64,000 bases of DNA from Microvirga sp. SRT01 (GTDB taxonomy: Bacteria; Pseudomonadota; Alphaproteobacteria; Sphingomonadales; Sphingomonadaceae): contig JAGSNX010000002.1 of the NCBI GenBank assembly GCA_018139225.1, positions 558,001 through 622,000 on the forward strand. The letters run 5' to 3'. The position numbers were made by a program, and so were the translations under genes. How positions within the stretch are numbered: the first letter of the stretch is position 1; each line of letters starts with the position of its first letter. The notes beneath the pieces were generated by a model, which saw nothing but the letters and a program-made list of their open reading frames with translations, was not told where the DNA came from and did not search any database. Positions 24,374 through 33,950 of the stretch are shown piece after piece.

Positions 24374-25054
24374 TCAGACGCGGACGTACCGGAAATACCA
24401 GACCTCGTGCCCCTGCCGCCGTGCCTTGCGCTCGTAGCGGGTTTCGGGCCAGTCGGCGGGGCGGGTCAGGAAGTCGGCGGCCTCGCTCGCCTGCCACACG
24501 AAATCGCGGCGCTGGTTCATGACCATCATCGACCAGCGGCAATAGGTCGGGTCGTCGGTCCCCAGCCGGAACTCGCCGCCCGGCCGGAGCTTGGCGGCGA
24601 TCGCGTCGAGCGGGCCGTGGTTCATCATCCGTCGCTTCGCGTGGCGCGCCTTGGGCCAGGGATCGGGGTGGAGCAGATAGACCCGCTCCAGCGAGGCGTC
24701 CGGCAGGCGCTCCACGACCTCCAGCGCGTCGCCCATGTGCAGGCGGACATTGTCCAGCGCCTCGTCGCGAATGTGGTTGAGCGCGCCGACGACGCCGTTC
24801 AGGAACGGCTCGCAGCCGATGAAGCCCGCTTCGGGATGCGCCGCGGCCTGGCCGGCGAGGTGCTCACCCGCGCCGAAGCCGATCTCCAGATGCAGCGGCC
24901 GCTCGTTTCCGAACAGCGTCGCGGCGTCGAGCGGTCCCGTGTCCGGTACGGCGACCTGCGGCAACAGCTCCTCGACCAGCGCGGCCTGACCGGTGCGCAG
25001 CTTGTGGCCCTGACGACGGCCATAGAGGCGGCGGATGACGGCGGGATCGTTCAT
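24374..25054 (-). CDS. trmB: tRNA (guanine-N7-)-methyltransferase
   Basis: TrmB makes 7-methylguanosine at position 46 of tRNA using SAM. The 226-residue protein has the SAM-binding LHLEIGFGAGEHLAGQAAAHPEAGFIGCEPFLNGV and the family signature LLHPDPWPKARHAKRRMM, plus GTDDPTYCRWSMMVM. The ATG at 25054 gives the expected N-terminus (MNDPAVIRRLYGRRQGHKLR); the longer frame to 25120 would overlap the divergent promoter. It is divergent from the FNT-channel gene 65 bases away. Confidence 0.95.
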   Translation of the reverse strand: MNDPAVIRRLYGRRQGHKLRTGQAALVEELLPQVAVPDTGPLDAATLFGNERPLHLEIGFGAGEHLAGQAAAHPEAGFIGCEPFLNGVVGALNHIRDEALDNVRLHMGDALEVVERLPDASLERVYLLHPDPWPKARHAKRRMMNHGPLDAIAAKLRPGGEFRLGTDDPTYCRWSMMVMNQRRDFVWQASEAADFLTRPADWPETRYERKARRQGHEVWYFRYVRV

Positions 25055-25119
25055 GGCGGCGGCCCTTAGCGCGGCCGTCCGCCGGAGCAAAGCACGAGCC
25101 GGGCCGTTACCGTCGCGCA

Positions 25120-25950
25120 ATGGATCGACACGACACGCCAGACCCCGACGAAACCGGCGATGTCGAGGACCTGAAAGCCGCCGACGCGCGCGAGCTTCAC
25201 CGTACCGTCCGCGAAACCGGCGAAGAGGAGCTGAAGCGGCCTGCGGCGGCGTTGTTCTGGTCCGGGCTGGTCGCCGGTCTGGCGATCACGACATCGTTGA
25301 TCGCGGAAGCGGCGATCCACCGCGCCCTGCCGCAGGAGCCGTGGAGCGAACTGGTCGTGGCGCTAGGCTACCCGATCGGGTTCCTGATCGTGATCCTGGG
25401 CCGAATGCAGCTGTTCACGGAGAGCACCGTGACCGCGATGCTGCCGCTGGTGACGCGCCCGTCGCGCTGGGCGCTAACGCGGACGCTGCGGCTGTGGGGG
25501 ATCGTACTGGCCGCCAATCTGGTCGGGACGGCGGTGGCGGCGGCGCTGATTGACGCCGGACTGCTGGGCAATACCGAACTGCGACATGCCGCGCTGACGA
25601 TTTCGGCCCGCATTCTGGAACTCGGCGCGTGGGACACGTTCCTGAACGCGATCCCGGCGGGCTTCCTGATCGCGATCATCGCGTGGACGCTGCCGAACGC
25701 GCGCGAACAGGCGTTCTGGGTCATCCTCGCGATCACCTATATCGTTGCGATCGCCGGGTTCAGCCACTCGGTGGTCGGTTCGGACGAGGCGTTCCTGCTG
25801 TTGTTCGCCGGTCAGACGACGCTGGTCCAGACGCTGTTCGCGCTGATCCTGCCAGCCGTGCTCGGCAATCTCGTCGGCGGCGCGGGGCTGTTCGCGCTGC
25901 TGGCGCATGCGCAGGTCAAAAGTGATGTGGAGGATGCACCGGGTGGGTAA
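25120..25950 (+). CDS. Formate/nitrite transporter (FNT) family channel
   Basis: This 276-residue inner-membrane protein has a charged cytosolic N-terminus (about 45 residues, DPDETGDVEDLKAADARELHRTVRETGEEELKRP) and about six membrane helices. Motifs such as GYPIGFLIVILGRMQLFTESTVTAMLPL and AGFSHSVVGSDEAFLLLF are typical of the YfdC-like FNT branch. FNT proteins form pentamers that pass small monovalent anions. Substrate cannot be told from sequence, since no formate or nitrite enzymes are adjacent. The PAP2 gene starts within its 3' end. Confidence 0.9.
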   Translation: MDRHDTPDPDETGDVEDLKAADARELHRTVRETGEEELKRPAAALFWSGLVAGLAITTSLIAEAAIHRALPQEPWSELVVALGYPIGFLIVILGRMQLFTESTVTAMLPLVTRPSRWALTRTLRLWGIVLAANLVGTAVAAALIDAGLLGNTELRHAALTISARILELGAWDTFLNAIPAGFLIAIIAWTLPNAREQAFWVILAITYIVAIAGFSHSVVGSDEAFLLLFAGQTTLVQTLFALILPAVLGNLVGGAGLFALLAHAQVKSDVEDAPGG

Positions 25951-26578
25951 GGCGAAGACGACGATCAAGAAGATCGGACGCGCCGAGCGGGCGTCGACGC
26001 ACCGGGCCGCGCGTCGCAAGAACGGGCCGTTGATCGACGCTGCCGGCAAGGCGGCGGAAATTGCCGATCAGCCGCCACTGATCGCGATTTCGGTCGTGAC
26101 GATCCTGGTGGGGGCGCTGGCGCGACGTCCGGCGGTGACGCGCAGCGGTGTGCGGATGCTGGCCAGCCATCTGCTGGCGACAGGCGTCAAGACCGTGCTG
26201 AAATCCTCGATCGATCGAACCCGCCCGGCGCGCGCGCTGCGCGGCGGGCATCATATCGGCAAGGGCGACGGTGCCGACGATACGACGCTCAACTCCTTCC
26301 CGTCGGGACACACCGCCGGGGCCGTAGCGGTGGCGCAGGCGGTCGCGACCGAATCACCGCGGGCCGGACTGCCGTTGCAGGCAGCGGCGATCGCAGTCGC
26401 CGCGCTTCAGCCGAGCGGCGGCAAGCATTATTGGAGCGACGTGCTGGCGGGGGCCGCGATCGGCTGGGCGGCGGAGCGGGTCGCGAACGCGGGTCTTCGA
26501 ATCGCCGAGGCGACGGTGAAGAGTGCGCTGGATCGAACCGACGGGCTCGAACCGCCGGCCCTCGCGACGCCCACCTAG
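25934..26578 (+). CDS. PAP2-family phosphatase
   Basis: This is a membrane-associated phosphatase of about 214 residues with the three-part PAP2 signature: KSSIDRTRP, FPSGHTAG and GKHYWSDVLAG. These supply the phosphate-binding Lys/Arg, the catalytic His and the second His/Asp. The start is uncertain: in-frame starts exist at 25907, 25925 and 25934, and the last is used because it overlaps the FNT gene least. Family substrates include undecaprenyl diphosphate, phosphatidic acid and glycerophosphates; which applies is unknown. It overlaps the FNT gene and ends 4 bases into the convergent GNAT gene. Confidence 0.88.
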   Translation: MHRVGKAKTTIKKIGRAERASTHRAARRKNGPLIDAAGKAAEIADQPPLIAISVVTILVGALARRPAVTRSGVRMLASHLLATGVKTVLKSSIDRTRPARALRGGHHIGKGDGADDTTLNSFPSGHTAGAVAVAQAVATESPRAGLPLQAAAIAVAALQPSGGKHYWSDVLAGAAIGWAAERVANAGLRIAEATVKSALDRTDGLEPPALATPT

Positions 26579-27120
26579 GCCGCGATCAGCACCGGGCATC
26601 GCTCCACGTCCAGATCGAGCACGTATTCGATGCTCGACGCCGAATCGCTGCGCGCGGCCGAAGGGCGCTGCATCATCGTCCCCGTCGGCCGGAACCCGAG
26701 CTTGCGCAGGACCTTGCCGGACGCCGGATTGTCCGCGAAGTGCCATGCACCCAGCCGCGCCAACGGTAGAGCGTGGCGGGCCATCGCGATCACCGCACGA
26801 CCGGCTTCGGTGGCGTAGCCGCGACCCCAGGCGGCGGGGGTCAGCCAGTAATGGAATTGCGGACCCTCGCCGCAACGATCGGCGATGCCGATGCCGCCGA
26901 CCAGCACGGGCGTCCCACTCTCCAGCGAATCGATTAGGAAGCGCGGTTCGTGCGCAGCACGCGGCTCCAGCGTGCGCGCGACCGCGTGGTCCAGTGTGTA
27001 AGGATGCGGGATGCGGGCCAGCATCCGGGCCACGCGCGCATCGGCCAGCGCCGATGCCAGTGCGCCTGCGTCCTCCGGCCAGGCCGGGCGCAGCAACAGT
27101 CTCTCCGTCCGCGCGAACAT
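26575..27120 (-). CDS. GNAT-family N-acetyltransferase (RimJ/RimL-like)
   Basis: This 181-residue acyltransferase begins TERLLLRPAWPEDAGALASALADARVARML, the usual RimJ/RimL-type opening. PVLVGGIGIADRCGEGPQFHYWLTPAAWGRGYATEAGRAVIAMA holds the acetyl-CoA pyrophosphate-binding loop (R-G-Y-A-T-E), followed by HFADNPASGKVLRKLGFRPTG. Such enzymes acetylate protein N-termini, small amines or drugs, and the acceptor here is not predictable. It lies downstream of rpmA but behind a strong terminator, so it probably has its own promoter in 27121-27203. Confidence 0.9.
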   Translation of the reverse strand: MFARTERLLLRPAWPEDAGALASALADARVARMLARIPHPYTLDHAVARTLEPRAAHEPRFLIDSLESGTPVLVGGIGIADRCGEGPQFHYWLTPAAWGRGYATEAGRAVIAMARHALPLARLGAWHFADNPASGKVLRKLGFRPTGTMMQRPSAARSDSASSIEYVLDLDVERCPVLIAA

Positions 27121-27203
27121 GTCGTCGTGTCTCCTCGTCGCGTCGCGCCGGGCCTGCCACGTCTTGATGACGGGACAGCGACAGGCGCGGGGGAGGGAGC
27201 ACG

Positions 27204-27237
27204 AAAAAAGGGAGCCGGGATGACCCGTCTCCCTTTT
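27204..27237 (-). terminator. Rho-independent terminator of rplU-rpmA
   Basis: On the minus strand AAAAGGGAG ... CTCCCTTTTTT forms a stem with an inner ACGGG/CCCGG pairing and a T-run at 27209-27204. It lies about 60 bases past the rpmA stop codon, where a ribosomal operon terminator is expected. Confidence 0.8.
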
Positions 27238-27296
27238 AGAGCTGGTTCCAATGCGGAACCCGGGTCACCCTGGTGGGCAACCCGGTTGGTCGCCCG

Positions 27297-27566
27297 TTAT
27301 TCTGCGGCCTGCGCAATCTGCTCCACGAAGCAGAACTTGCGACCAAGTTTGCCCTGCTTGAACGCCACGCGGCCATCGACGAGCGCGAACAGGGTATGGT
27401 CGGTGCCCATGCCCACGTTGACGCCCGGATAGAACTTCGTGCCGCGCTGACGCACGAGGATGTTGCCGGCGACGCATTCCTGCCCACCGAACTTCTTGAC
27501 GCCGAGGCGACGACCGGCCGAGTCACGACCGTTGCGCGACGAACCGCCTGCTTTCTTATGTGCCAT
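27297..27566 (-). CDS. rpmA: 50S ribosomal protein L27
   Basis: This 89-residue protein begins [29 protein letters not shown], the L27 signature whose N-terminus reaches the peptidyl transferase centre. [28 protein letters not shown] is equally conserved. There is no N-terminal prepeptide of the kind cleaved in Firmicutes. It follows rplU by 27 bases and ends the operon at the terminator 27204-27237. Confidence 0.98.
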   Translation of the reverse strand: MAHKKAGGSSRNGRDSAGRRLGVKKFGGQECVAGNILVRQRGTKFYPGVNVGMGTDHTLFALVDGRVAFKQGKLGRKFCFVEQIAQAAE

Positions 27567-27593
27567 GTCGAATAGCTCCGATTTTCTAGCCGG

Positions 27594-27899
27594 TTACGCC
27601 TGCGCGCCGATCGACACGATCTTCAGGATCGTGTGATTCTGGCGGTGGCCGTTCTTGCGGCGATAATTGTGACGGCGGCGCTTCTTGAAGACGATGACCT
27701 TCTCGGCCTTCGCCTGCGCGATGATCTCCGCGGCGACGGTCAGCCCGTCGACGCTCTTCAGATCCGAACCCTCGCCCGCGAGCAGCACGTCGCCGAGCGT
27801 GATCGACGAACCTGCGTCACCGTCGATCTTCTCGACGACGATCTTGTCTCCGGCGGCGACGCGATATTGCTTGCCGCCCGTGCGCACCACTGCGAACAT
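27594..27899 (-). CDS. rplU: 50S ribosomal protein L21
   Basis: This 101-residue protein has the L21 start [25 protein letters not shown] and end [29 protein letters not shown]. The ATG at 27899 is the family start; a nine-base longer in-frame ATG exists but is not needed. It is the first gene of the rplU-rpmA operon. Its promoter lies in 27900-28166, shared with the divergent TonB receptor gene. Confidence 0.98.
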   Translation of the reverse strand: MFAVVRTGGKQYRVAAGDKIVVEKIDGDAGSSITLGDVLLAGEGSDLKSVDGLTVAAEIIAQAKAEKVIVFKKRRRHNYRRKNGHRQNHTILKIVSIGAQA

Positions 27900-28166
27900 G
27901 GCCCTCATCACTTTCCAAATGCGTAGCCCACGCCGGACGCACATGCCCGCCGGGGAAGAAGGGCCAGCTACGGCGATCAGTTCCGCATGTCAACCGTTCA
28001 GCGCCGATTCCCGCCCGTCGGTGCGGCTTCGATGATGTTGCGGTGCGGCAACAGGCTGCGGCCAAAAGGACGCTGACGTACCGATGCGGCATTGAGCCCG
28101 GCCAACGTCGTCATACAAGTGTCACGTCGGATCGAGCCGAACTCGACCGCGATATCAGGGGGTTTC

Positions 28167-30800
28167 ATGCGCCGTAATACCATCGTCCTGTCGTTGACCG
28201 TATCCACGCTGGCGCTGTCGACGCTGGCGCTTTCCGCGCCCGCTTTCGCGCAGACCACGATCGCACCCGCCGATCAGCAGGCCGACCCGAGCGTTCCGGA
28301 CGCGGTGGGGACCGAACCGGGGCAGGAGATCCTCGTCATCGGTACGCGTGCGCAGGGGCGCACCGTCGCCGACAGCCCGGTGCCGATCGACGTCATCGGC
28401 GGCGAGGCGCTGGTCAATGCCGGCTACACCGAGACGGCCAAGGTGCTGAACCAGCTGGTGCCCTCGTTCAACTTCCCGCAGCCGTCGATCACCGACGGCA
28501 CCGACGTGGTGCGCCCGGCGACGCTGCGCGGCCTGTCGCCCGACCAGACGCTGGTGCTGGTCAACGGCAAGCGCCGGCACACGTCGTCGCTGCTCAACAT
28601 CAACGGGTCGGTCGGGCGCGGCTCGGCGGCGGTCGACCTGAACACCATCCCGTCGCTGGCGATCGAGCGCATCGACGTGCTGCGCGACGGTGCCGCGTCC
28701 CAGTACGGGTCGGACGCGATCGCCGGCGTCATCAACATCCAGCTGAAGAAGCGCGAAGGCGGCCGCGCTCAGGCGACCTACGGCAAGTACGTGACATCGT
28801 TGCAGGACGTGTCCGGCGTGTCGGGGGTGCAGACCGGCGCCAACGGCCAGCCGGTGCTGCGCGCGTCCGACGGCACGTTCGCGCTGAACGAGACGGGCAA
28901 CGACCGCAAGGCGCGTGACGGCGAGACCATCACCTACGCCGCGAACATCGGCTTGCCGGTGGGCGAATCGGGCTACCTGAACTTCACCGGCGAATATCGC
29001 GGGCGCGACGCGACGAACCGCGCCGGCTACGATCCCCGCCGCATCTACCCGCGCCAGACGAACGGGCAGGTCGATCCGCGCGAGCTGACGTTCGACCGGC
29101 TCAACCACCGCTACGGCGACGCGAAGACCGACGATCTGAACTTCTTCGTCAACGCGGGAGCCGATCTCGGCGCGTCGGCCGAACTGTATATGTTCGGCAG
29201 CTTCGGCAAGCGCGACGGCGAGAGCGCGGCTTTCTATCGTCGTGCGGCAGGCGTCGACACGGCGTTCGCGGGCACGATCCAGGACCTGCGCAACTGCAAC
29301 TACGCCACGGGTACGTGCCAGCCCTTCTACGCCGATGGGTTCCTGCCGCTCATCACCAGCGAGTCGACGGACTATTCCGCGGCGGTCGGGATCAAGGGCA
29401 AGTTCGGCGGCGGCATCAACTACGACCTGTCCTACGTCCGCGGCCACAACAGCTTCGATTTCTACATCGCCAACAGCTACAACACGTCGTTCGGGCCGAA
29501 CAGCAGCCAGGGCTTCGACGCCGGCGGCACGCGGTTCGCGCAGGACGTCGTGAACCTCGACCTCCAGAAGCAGGTGGAGGTGGGCTTCCTGTCCAGCCTG
29601 TCGCTGGCGGCGGGCGCGGAATATCGGCGTGAGAACTACAAACTGGTGGCGGGCGACGTGCAGAGCTACGCCGCCGGACCGTTCGCGACGACCAACAACG
29701 CCCCGGCCGGCGCGCAGGGCTTTCCCGGCTTCCGTCCGGCCAATGCTGTCGACCGGTCGCGCGACAGTGTCGCGGGCTACGTCGAGGCCGACGCCGACAT
29801 CAGCGACGCCTTCACGGTGCAGGCGGCGGGCCGCTACGAGCATTATTCGGACTTCGGCGACACGGTGAACGGCAAGCTCGCCGCGCGCCTCGCACCGATC
29901 CGGGGTATCGCCGTGCGCGGCTCGGTCTCCACCGGCTTCCGCGCGCCGTCCCTCCAGCAGCAATATTTCTCGTCCTTCGCGACCAACAACGTGAACGGTA
30001 CGCTGGTCGAGGTCGGCACCTTCGCCGTCAGCGATCCGGTCGCGGTGGCGCTCGGGTCGCAGCGGTTGAAGGCGGAGAAGTCGCTCAACCTGGGCGGCGG
30101 CGTGACGCTTGATCCGTTCCGCGGCTTCACGCTGACGGCGGACTATTACAACATCAAGATCGACGACCGCATCGTCGTGACGGAGAACCTGCAAGGGGCG
30201 GGCGTGGTCGCCATCCTGCGCGGGGCGGGGATCAACAACATCACCTCCGCCCGGTTCTTCATCAACGGCATCGACACGCGGACGCAGGGCGTGGAGGTGG
30301 TCGGCACCTACCGCGTGCCCGATCTGGGCATCGGCAAGATCTCGCTGACCGGCGGCTTCAACTACAACAAGACGCGGATCACCGATCGTGCGGTGCTGCC
30401 GACGCTACCGACGCTGACGCTGTTCGGGCGGCAGGAGTCGCTGCGGCTGGAGCGTGGCCAGCCGCGCACGAAGATCAACCTCGGGGCCGACTGGTCGCTG
30501 GGCGCGATCGGCGTGACGGCCCGGACCAACCGGTACGGCAAGGTGCTGTCGCCGGGATCGACCGCGGTCAACGACGTGACGCTGGAGCCGAAGTGGATCA
30601 CCGACCTGGAGGTTCGCGGCGAATATCGCGGGATCGAGCTGGCGGTGGGTGCGAACAACGTGTTCGACGAATACCCGACCCGCCTGCCGGTGCTGGGCAC
30701 GGCGGCGACGATCAACAACTACTTCATCCCGTATTCCAGCTTCTCGCCGTTCGGGTTCAACGGTCGGTACCTGTACGCACGGGCGGGGATCAGCTTCTGA
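28167..30800 (+). CDS. TonB-dependent outer membrane receptor
   Basis: This 877-residue protein has a signal peptide (MRRNTIVLSLTVSTLALSTLALSAPAFAQ), a TonB-box-like EILVIGTRA, a plug domain (PVPIDVIGGEALVNAGYTETAKVLNQLVPSFN; VLRDGAASQYGSDAIAGVINI) and a barrel ending in RAGISF with a terminal Phe. An RGLSPDQTLVLVNGKRRHTSSLLNINGSVGRGSAAVDLNTIP stretch marks the large sphingomonad receptor group whose ligands are often carbohydrates or organic nutrients. No transporter or degradative enzymes are adjacent to suggest a ligand. The ATG at 28167 follows CAGGGGG. A terminator follows the stop. Confidence 0.93.
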   Translation: MRRNTIVLSLTVSTLALSTLALSAPAFAQTTIAPADQQADPSVPDAVGTEPGQEILVIGTRAQGRTVADSPVPIDVIGGEALVNAGYTETAKVLNQLVPSFNFPQPSITDGTDVVRPATLRGLSPDQTLVLVNGKRRHTSSLLNINGSVGRGSAAVDLNTIPSLAIERIDVLRDGAASQYGSDAIAGVINIQLKKREGGRAQATYGKYVTSLQDVSGVSGVQTGANGQPVLRASDGTFALNETGNDRKARDGETITYAANIGLPVGESGYLNFTGEYRGRDATNRAGYDPRRIYPRQTNGQVDPRELTFDRLNHRYGDAKTDDLNFFVNAGADLGASAELYMFGSFGKRDGESAAFYRRAAGVDTAFAGTIQDLRNCNYATGTCQPFYADGFLPLITSESTDYSAAVGIKGKFGGGINYDLSYVRGHNSFDFYIANSYNTSFGPNSSQGFDAGGTRFAQDVVNLDLQKQVEVGFLSSLSLAAGAEYRRENYKLVAGDVQSYAAGPFATTNNAPAGAQGFPGFRPANAVDRSRDSVAGYVEADADISDAFTVQAAGRYEHYSDFGDTVNGKLAARLAPIRGIAVRGSVSTGFRAPSLQQQYFSSFATNNVNGTLVEVGTFAVSDPVAVALGSQRLKAEKSLNLGGGVTLDPFRGFTLTADYYNIKIDDRIVVTENLQGAGVVAILRGAGINNITSARFFINGIDTRTQGVEVVGTYRVPDLGIGKISLTGGFNYNKTRITDRAVLPTLPTLTLFGRQESLRLERGQPRTKINLGADWSLGAIGVTARTNRYGKVLSPGSTAVNDVTLEPKWITDLEVRGEYRGIELAVGANNVFDEYPTRLPVLGTAATINNYFIPYSSFSPFGFNGRYLYARAGISF

Positions 30801-30826
30801 TCTTCGATGCCTCGTGGCTCATGAAG

Positions 30827-30856
30827 AGGCGGCGGGAGCGATCCCGCCGCCTTTCT
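30827..30856 (+). terminator. Rho-independent terminator of the TonB receptor gene
   Basis: AGGCGGCGGGA-GCGA-TCCCGCCGCCT followed by TTCTT, 26 bases past the stop codon. The 11-bp perfect stem with a tetraloop and a pyrimidine run is convincing. Confidence 0.85.
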
Positions 30857-30942
30857 TGTGTCGGGCGGACAGAGCCGACCCACCATCCGTCAGCCAGCGA
30901 GATTCGCAGCCTCACCAGCGGGCGAGGACCGACCCCTCACTC

Positions 30943-31019
30943 GTCACCCCAGCGAAAGCTGGGGTCTCGTGCGAGGAACAGCCTCTCTACGACGAGACCC
31001 CAGCTTTCGCTGGGGTGAC
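30943..31019. repeat. REP-like double palindrome (28-bp perfect inverted repeat)
   Basis: 30943-30970 and 30992-31019 are perfect reverse complements (28 bases) separated by 21 bases. Each arm is itself palindromic (CCCCAGC-GAAA-GCTGGGG), so the element can form a cruciform or paired hairpins. It is the most complete copy of the dispersed palindrome family in this window and fills most of the non-coding stretch 30857-31095. Confidence 0.8.
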
Positions 31020-31095
31020 GGTGATGGGCAGGGTTACGACGTCTGGCGAGAGCCGCGTGCGGTCAACGGGAACGCAAGACCAGACACCCCGAACC

Positions 31096-31473
31096 CTAGT
31101 GCCGGTGTTCCCGCTTCAGCGCGTATCGGCCGTCGGCATATTCCGTGAACAGGCCGGAGATCGCGGGGTGATCGACCGGTTCGTCGGTGTCGTCCGGGAT
31201 CAGGTTCTGCTGGCTGACATAGGCGACGTAGCTCGACTCCATGTTCTCGGCGAGCAGGTGGTAGAAGGGCTGGTCCTTGCGCGGACGGATATGCTCCGGA
31301 ATCGCGTCGTACCATTCCTCGCTGTTGGCGAAGACGGGGTCGACGTCGAAGATCACGCCGCGAAAGTCGAACATGCGGTGGCGCACGACATCCCCGATCG
31401 CGAACCGGGCGTGCGAGACGGGCGGTGCGATGGGGGCGGGGCCGTCGGCGGCCGGAAGTTCGGATGGAGCCAT
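31096..31473 (-). CDS. hspQ: HspQ/YccV-like hemimethylated-DNA-binding domain protein
   Basis: This 125-residue protein contains the YccV/HspQ domain: RFAIGDVVRHRMFDFRGVIFDVDPVFANSEEWYDAIPEHIRPRKDQPFYHLLAENMESSYVAYVSQQNLIPD. E. coli HspQ was found as a hemimethylated oriC-binding, heat-induced protein and later as a Lon specificity enhancer. The N-terminal 20 residues here are a Pro/Ala-rich extension. It is a single gene transcribed toward the REP-like element. No heat-shock promoter is identified with confidence. Confidence 0.88.
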   Translation of the reverse strand: MAPSELPAADGPAPIAPPVSHARFAIGDVVRHRMFDFRGVIFDVDPVFANSEEWYDAIPEHIRPRKDQPFYHLLAENMESSYVAYVSQQNLIPDDTDEPVDHPAISGLFTEYADGRYALKREHRH

Positions 31474-31596
31474 GACCCCAATCTAGTGTTTCCGCCGCGC
31501 CGCACAAGCAGGCGCTTGCAGGGCATGCGATGTTGCGTTAGAGGCGCGCCCTCGACCGACCGACCAGCCTTTTTCGAAGGCTCGTTCGTCCTCCGC

Positions 31597-31686
<90 letters not shown>

Positions 31687-31817
31687 TTTTCTACATCTAA
31701 ATCCTATAGGATCGGTATCCGCGGTTGCCGTACACGCTCGGGCGCGGCATCAGGCGTCGCGTGAACGGTCAGGGCCATGGGGTGCCTAGCGCCGTCGTGG
31801 TTGCCAGGGCTGATCGC

Positions 31818-33884
31818 ATGATATTCAGACGTTCGTTTCTTGCGTTGCTGGCCGGCTGCGCGTCTCCGGCGCTGGCGCAAACCCAGACCCCGGAGGGCGG
31901 TCCCGACATCGTCGTCACCGGCCGCGGGCTGGACGACCAGCCCGGCGACCGTGCGTTCGACGTGGTGACGATCGACCGCGAGCGGATCGAGGCCAATGCC
32001 GCCGGCCGGCTGGAGAGCGTCCTCGCCGATGTCGCCGGGCTTCAGCAGTTCCGCCGGTCCGACAGCCGCAGCGCCAATCCCACCAGCCAGGGCATCACCT
32101 TGCGCGGCATCGGCGGCAACGCCGCCAGCCGCGCGCTGCTGGTGCTGGACGGGGTGCCGCAGGCGGACCCGTTCGGCGGCTGGGTGGCTTTCCCCGCCTA
32201 TGCGACCGACCGGATCGGGCGGGTGCGTGTGACGCGCGGCGGCGGCAGCGGCTTTTTCGGGCCGGGCGCGCTGGCGGGCACGATCGAACTCGACAGCGCC
32301 GTGCCGACGACGCCGTTCGGGGGCAGCGTCGCGTACGGAAGCCGCGATTCGGTGGATGCGCGCGGATCGGCGGCGCTGGTGCGGCAGGATGGGTTCCTGA
32401 CGCTGTCCGGCGCGTATGCGAGGGGCGACGGCTTCACGCCGACCGTCGAGGAGGATCGCGGGCCGATCGACCGGCCCGCGCCGTTCGAACAGGCGTCGCT
32501 CGCCGCACGCACCGTGATCCGGGTCGCCGACGCGACGGAGCTTCAGGTCAACGCCGCCGCCTTTACCGACAGTCGCGACCGGGGTACGCCATTCACGGAC
32601 AACCGGTCGCAGGGCGCGGACGCCAGCATTCGTCTGGTTGGGCGTGGTCGCTGGGGCTTCTCCGCACTCGCCTACCTCCAGACGCGGGTGTTCGAATCGA
32701 GCTTCGCCAGCATCAACGCGGCGCGCACGACCGCAACGCAGACGCTGGACCAGTACAACACGCCGGCGACCGGGCTCGGCGCACGCATCGAGGTCGCACC
32801 GCCGCTGGGCGAGGCGATCGCCCTGCGGCTGGGCGCGGACGTGCGCAATGTCGAGGGTCGAACGCAGGAACTCTATACCTTCGTCGCGGGCAGCCCCACG
32901 CGCCGCCGCGTCGCCGGTGGCGAGAACCGCACGCTGGGCCTGTTCGCTGACGGCAGCATCGAGGCCGGGCGGCTGACGCTGACGCTGGGCGGACGCGTCG
33001 ACTGGTGGCGGATCGCGCAGGGATCGCTGGTGGAACGGCCGATCGCGATCGGGCCGACCATCAACGACCTGCGCTTTCCGGATCGCGACGGGACGGAGGC
33101 GACTGGCCGCGCCGGCCTGGCCTATGAAGCGGTGGACGGCGTGACGTTGCGCGCGGCGGCCTATCGCGGCTGGCGCCTGCCGACGCTGAACGAATTGTAC
33201 CGTCCGTTCCGTGTCGGGGCGGACGCGACCGGCGCCAACGCCGCACTGGCGCCCGAGGCCCTGAAGGGCGTCGAGGGCGGCGTCACGATCGCGCCGACGC
33301 GCACGGTCAGCATCGCCGCCACCTATTTCTTCAACCGGCTGGACGACGCCATCGCCAACGTCACCGCCGGTGCAGGGCCGGGCAACTTTCCGCTGGTGGG
33401 TTTCGTCGGAGCGGGTGGCACGTACCGAGTCCGCCAGAATCTGGACGCGGTGACGTCGGACGGTTTCGAGATCGACGCGTCGTGGCGGCCCGGCCCGGTC
33501 GGGCTTCGCGCCTCGTGGAGCCATGTCGATCCGCGCGTGAAGGCGTCGGGTGCGGCGGCGGCGCTCGACGGGTTGCGGCCGGCGCAGACGCCGCGGGATC
33601 AGGTGTCCGCGACGGTCGACGTACGCTATCGCAACGCCGCCGCGGCGCTGACGGTACGGCATGTCGCCCGGCAGTTCGAGGACGACCAGAACAGCCGCAG
33701 CCTGGCGCCGGCGACCACTGTGGACGGGTATCTGGCGGTGCCGGTCACCGCGGGGCTGGCGATCGAGGCGCGGGCGGAGAACCTGTTCGACGAGCGGGTC
33801 GAGGCGGGGATCAGCGGCGCGAACATTCTGGAACGCGCGACGCCGCGGACGCTGTGGCTGGGGCTTCGCTACCGACCGGGCTGA
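31818..33884 (+). CDS. TonB-dependent receptor, first gene of a cytochrome operon
   Basis: This 688-residue receptor has a short signal peptide (MIFRRSFLALLAGCASPALAQ), a TonB box (DIVVTGR), a plug (IEANAAGRLESVLADVAGLQQFRRS; GITLRGIGGNAASRALLVLDGVPQ; FFGPGALAGTIELDS) and a barrel ending LWLGLRY. The ATG at 31818 gives the signal peptide; the frame extends upstream without function. The gene is followed by cytochrome b561 (67-base gap) and a small cytochrome c. This order suggests uptake coupled to periplasmic electron transfer, for example reduction of a ferric or cupric complex. That coupling is inference. Confidence 0.92.
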   Translation: MIFRRSFLALLAGCASPALAQTQTPEGGPDIVVTGRGLDDQPGDRAFDVVTIDRERIEANAAGRLESVLADVAGLQQFRRSDSRSANPTSQGITLRGIGGNAASRALLVLDGVPQADPFGGWVAFPAYATDRIGRVRVTRGGGSGFFGPGALAGTIELDSAVPTTPFGGSVAYGSRDSVDARGSAALVRQDGFLTLSGAYARGDGFTPTVEEDRGPIDRPAPFEQASLAARTVIRVADATELQVNAAAFTDSRDRGTPFTDNRSQGADASIRLVGRGRWGFSALAYLQTRVFESSFASINAARTTATQTLDQYNTPATGLGARIEVAPPLGEAIALRLGADVRNVEGRTQELYTFVAGSPTRRRVAGGENRTLGLFADGSIEAGRLTLTLGGRVDWWRIAQGSLVERPIAIGPTINDLRFPDRDGTEATGRAGLAYEAVDGVTLRAAAYRGWRLPTLNELYRPFRVGADATGANAALAPEALKGVEGGVTIAPTRTVSIAATYFFNRLDDAIANVTAGAGPGNFPLVGFVGAGGTYRVRQNLDAVTSDGFEIDASWRPGPVGLRASWSHVDPRVKASGAAAALDGLRPAQTPRDQVSATVDVRYRNAAAALTVRHVARQFEDDQNSRSLAPATTVDGYLAVPVTAGLAIEARAENLFDERVEAGISGANILERATPRTLWLGLRYRPG

Positions 33885-33950
33885 CACGTCGGCGTTGACG
33901 CTGCCGCGACGGAGGATCATTCCCGAGCCGCAACGAGCGAGGGACTGACG

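Noticed and set aside
28155..30194. A 679-codon open frame on the minus strand across the TonB receptor gene
   Set aside because: It is the antisense shadow of a real gene in GC-rich DNA. The sequence is an Arg/Val/Ala-rich mixture without domains, while the plus frame has signal peptide, plug and barrel.
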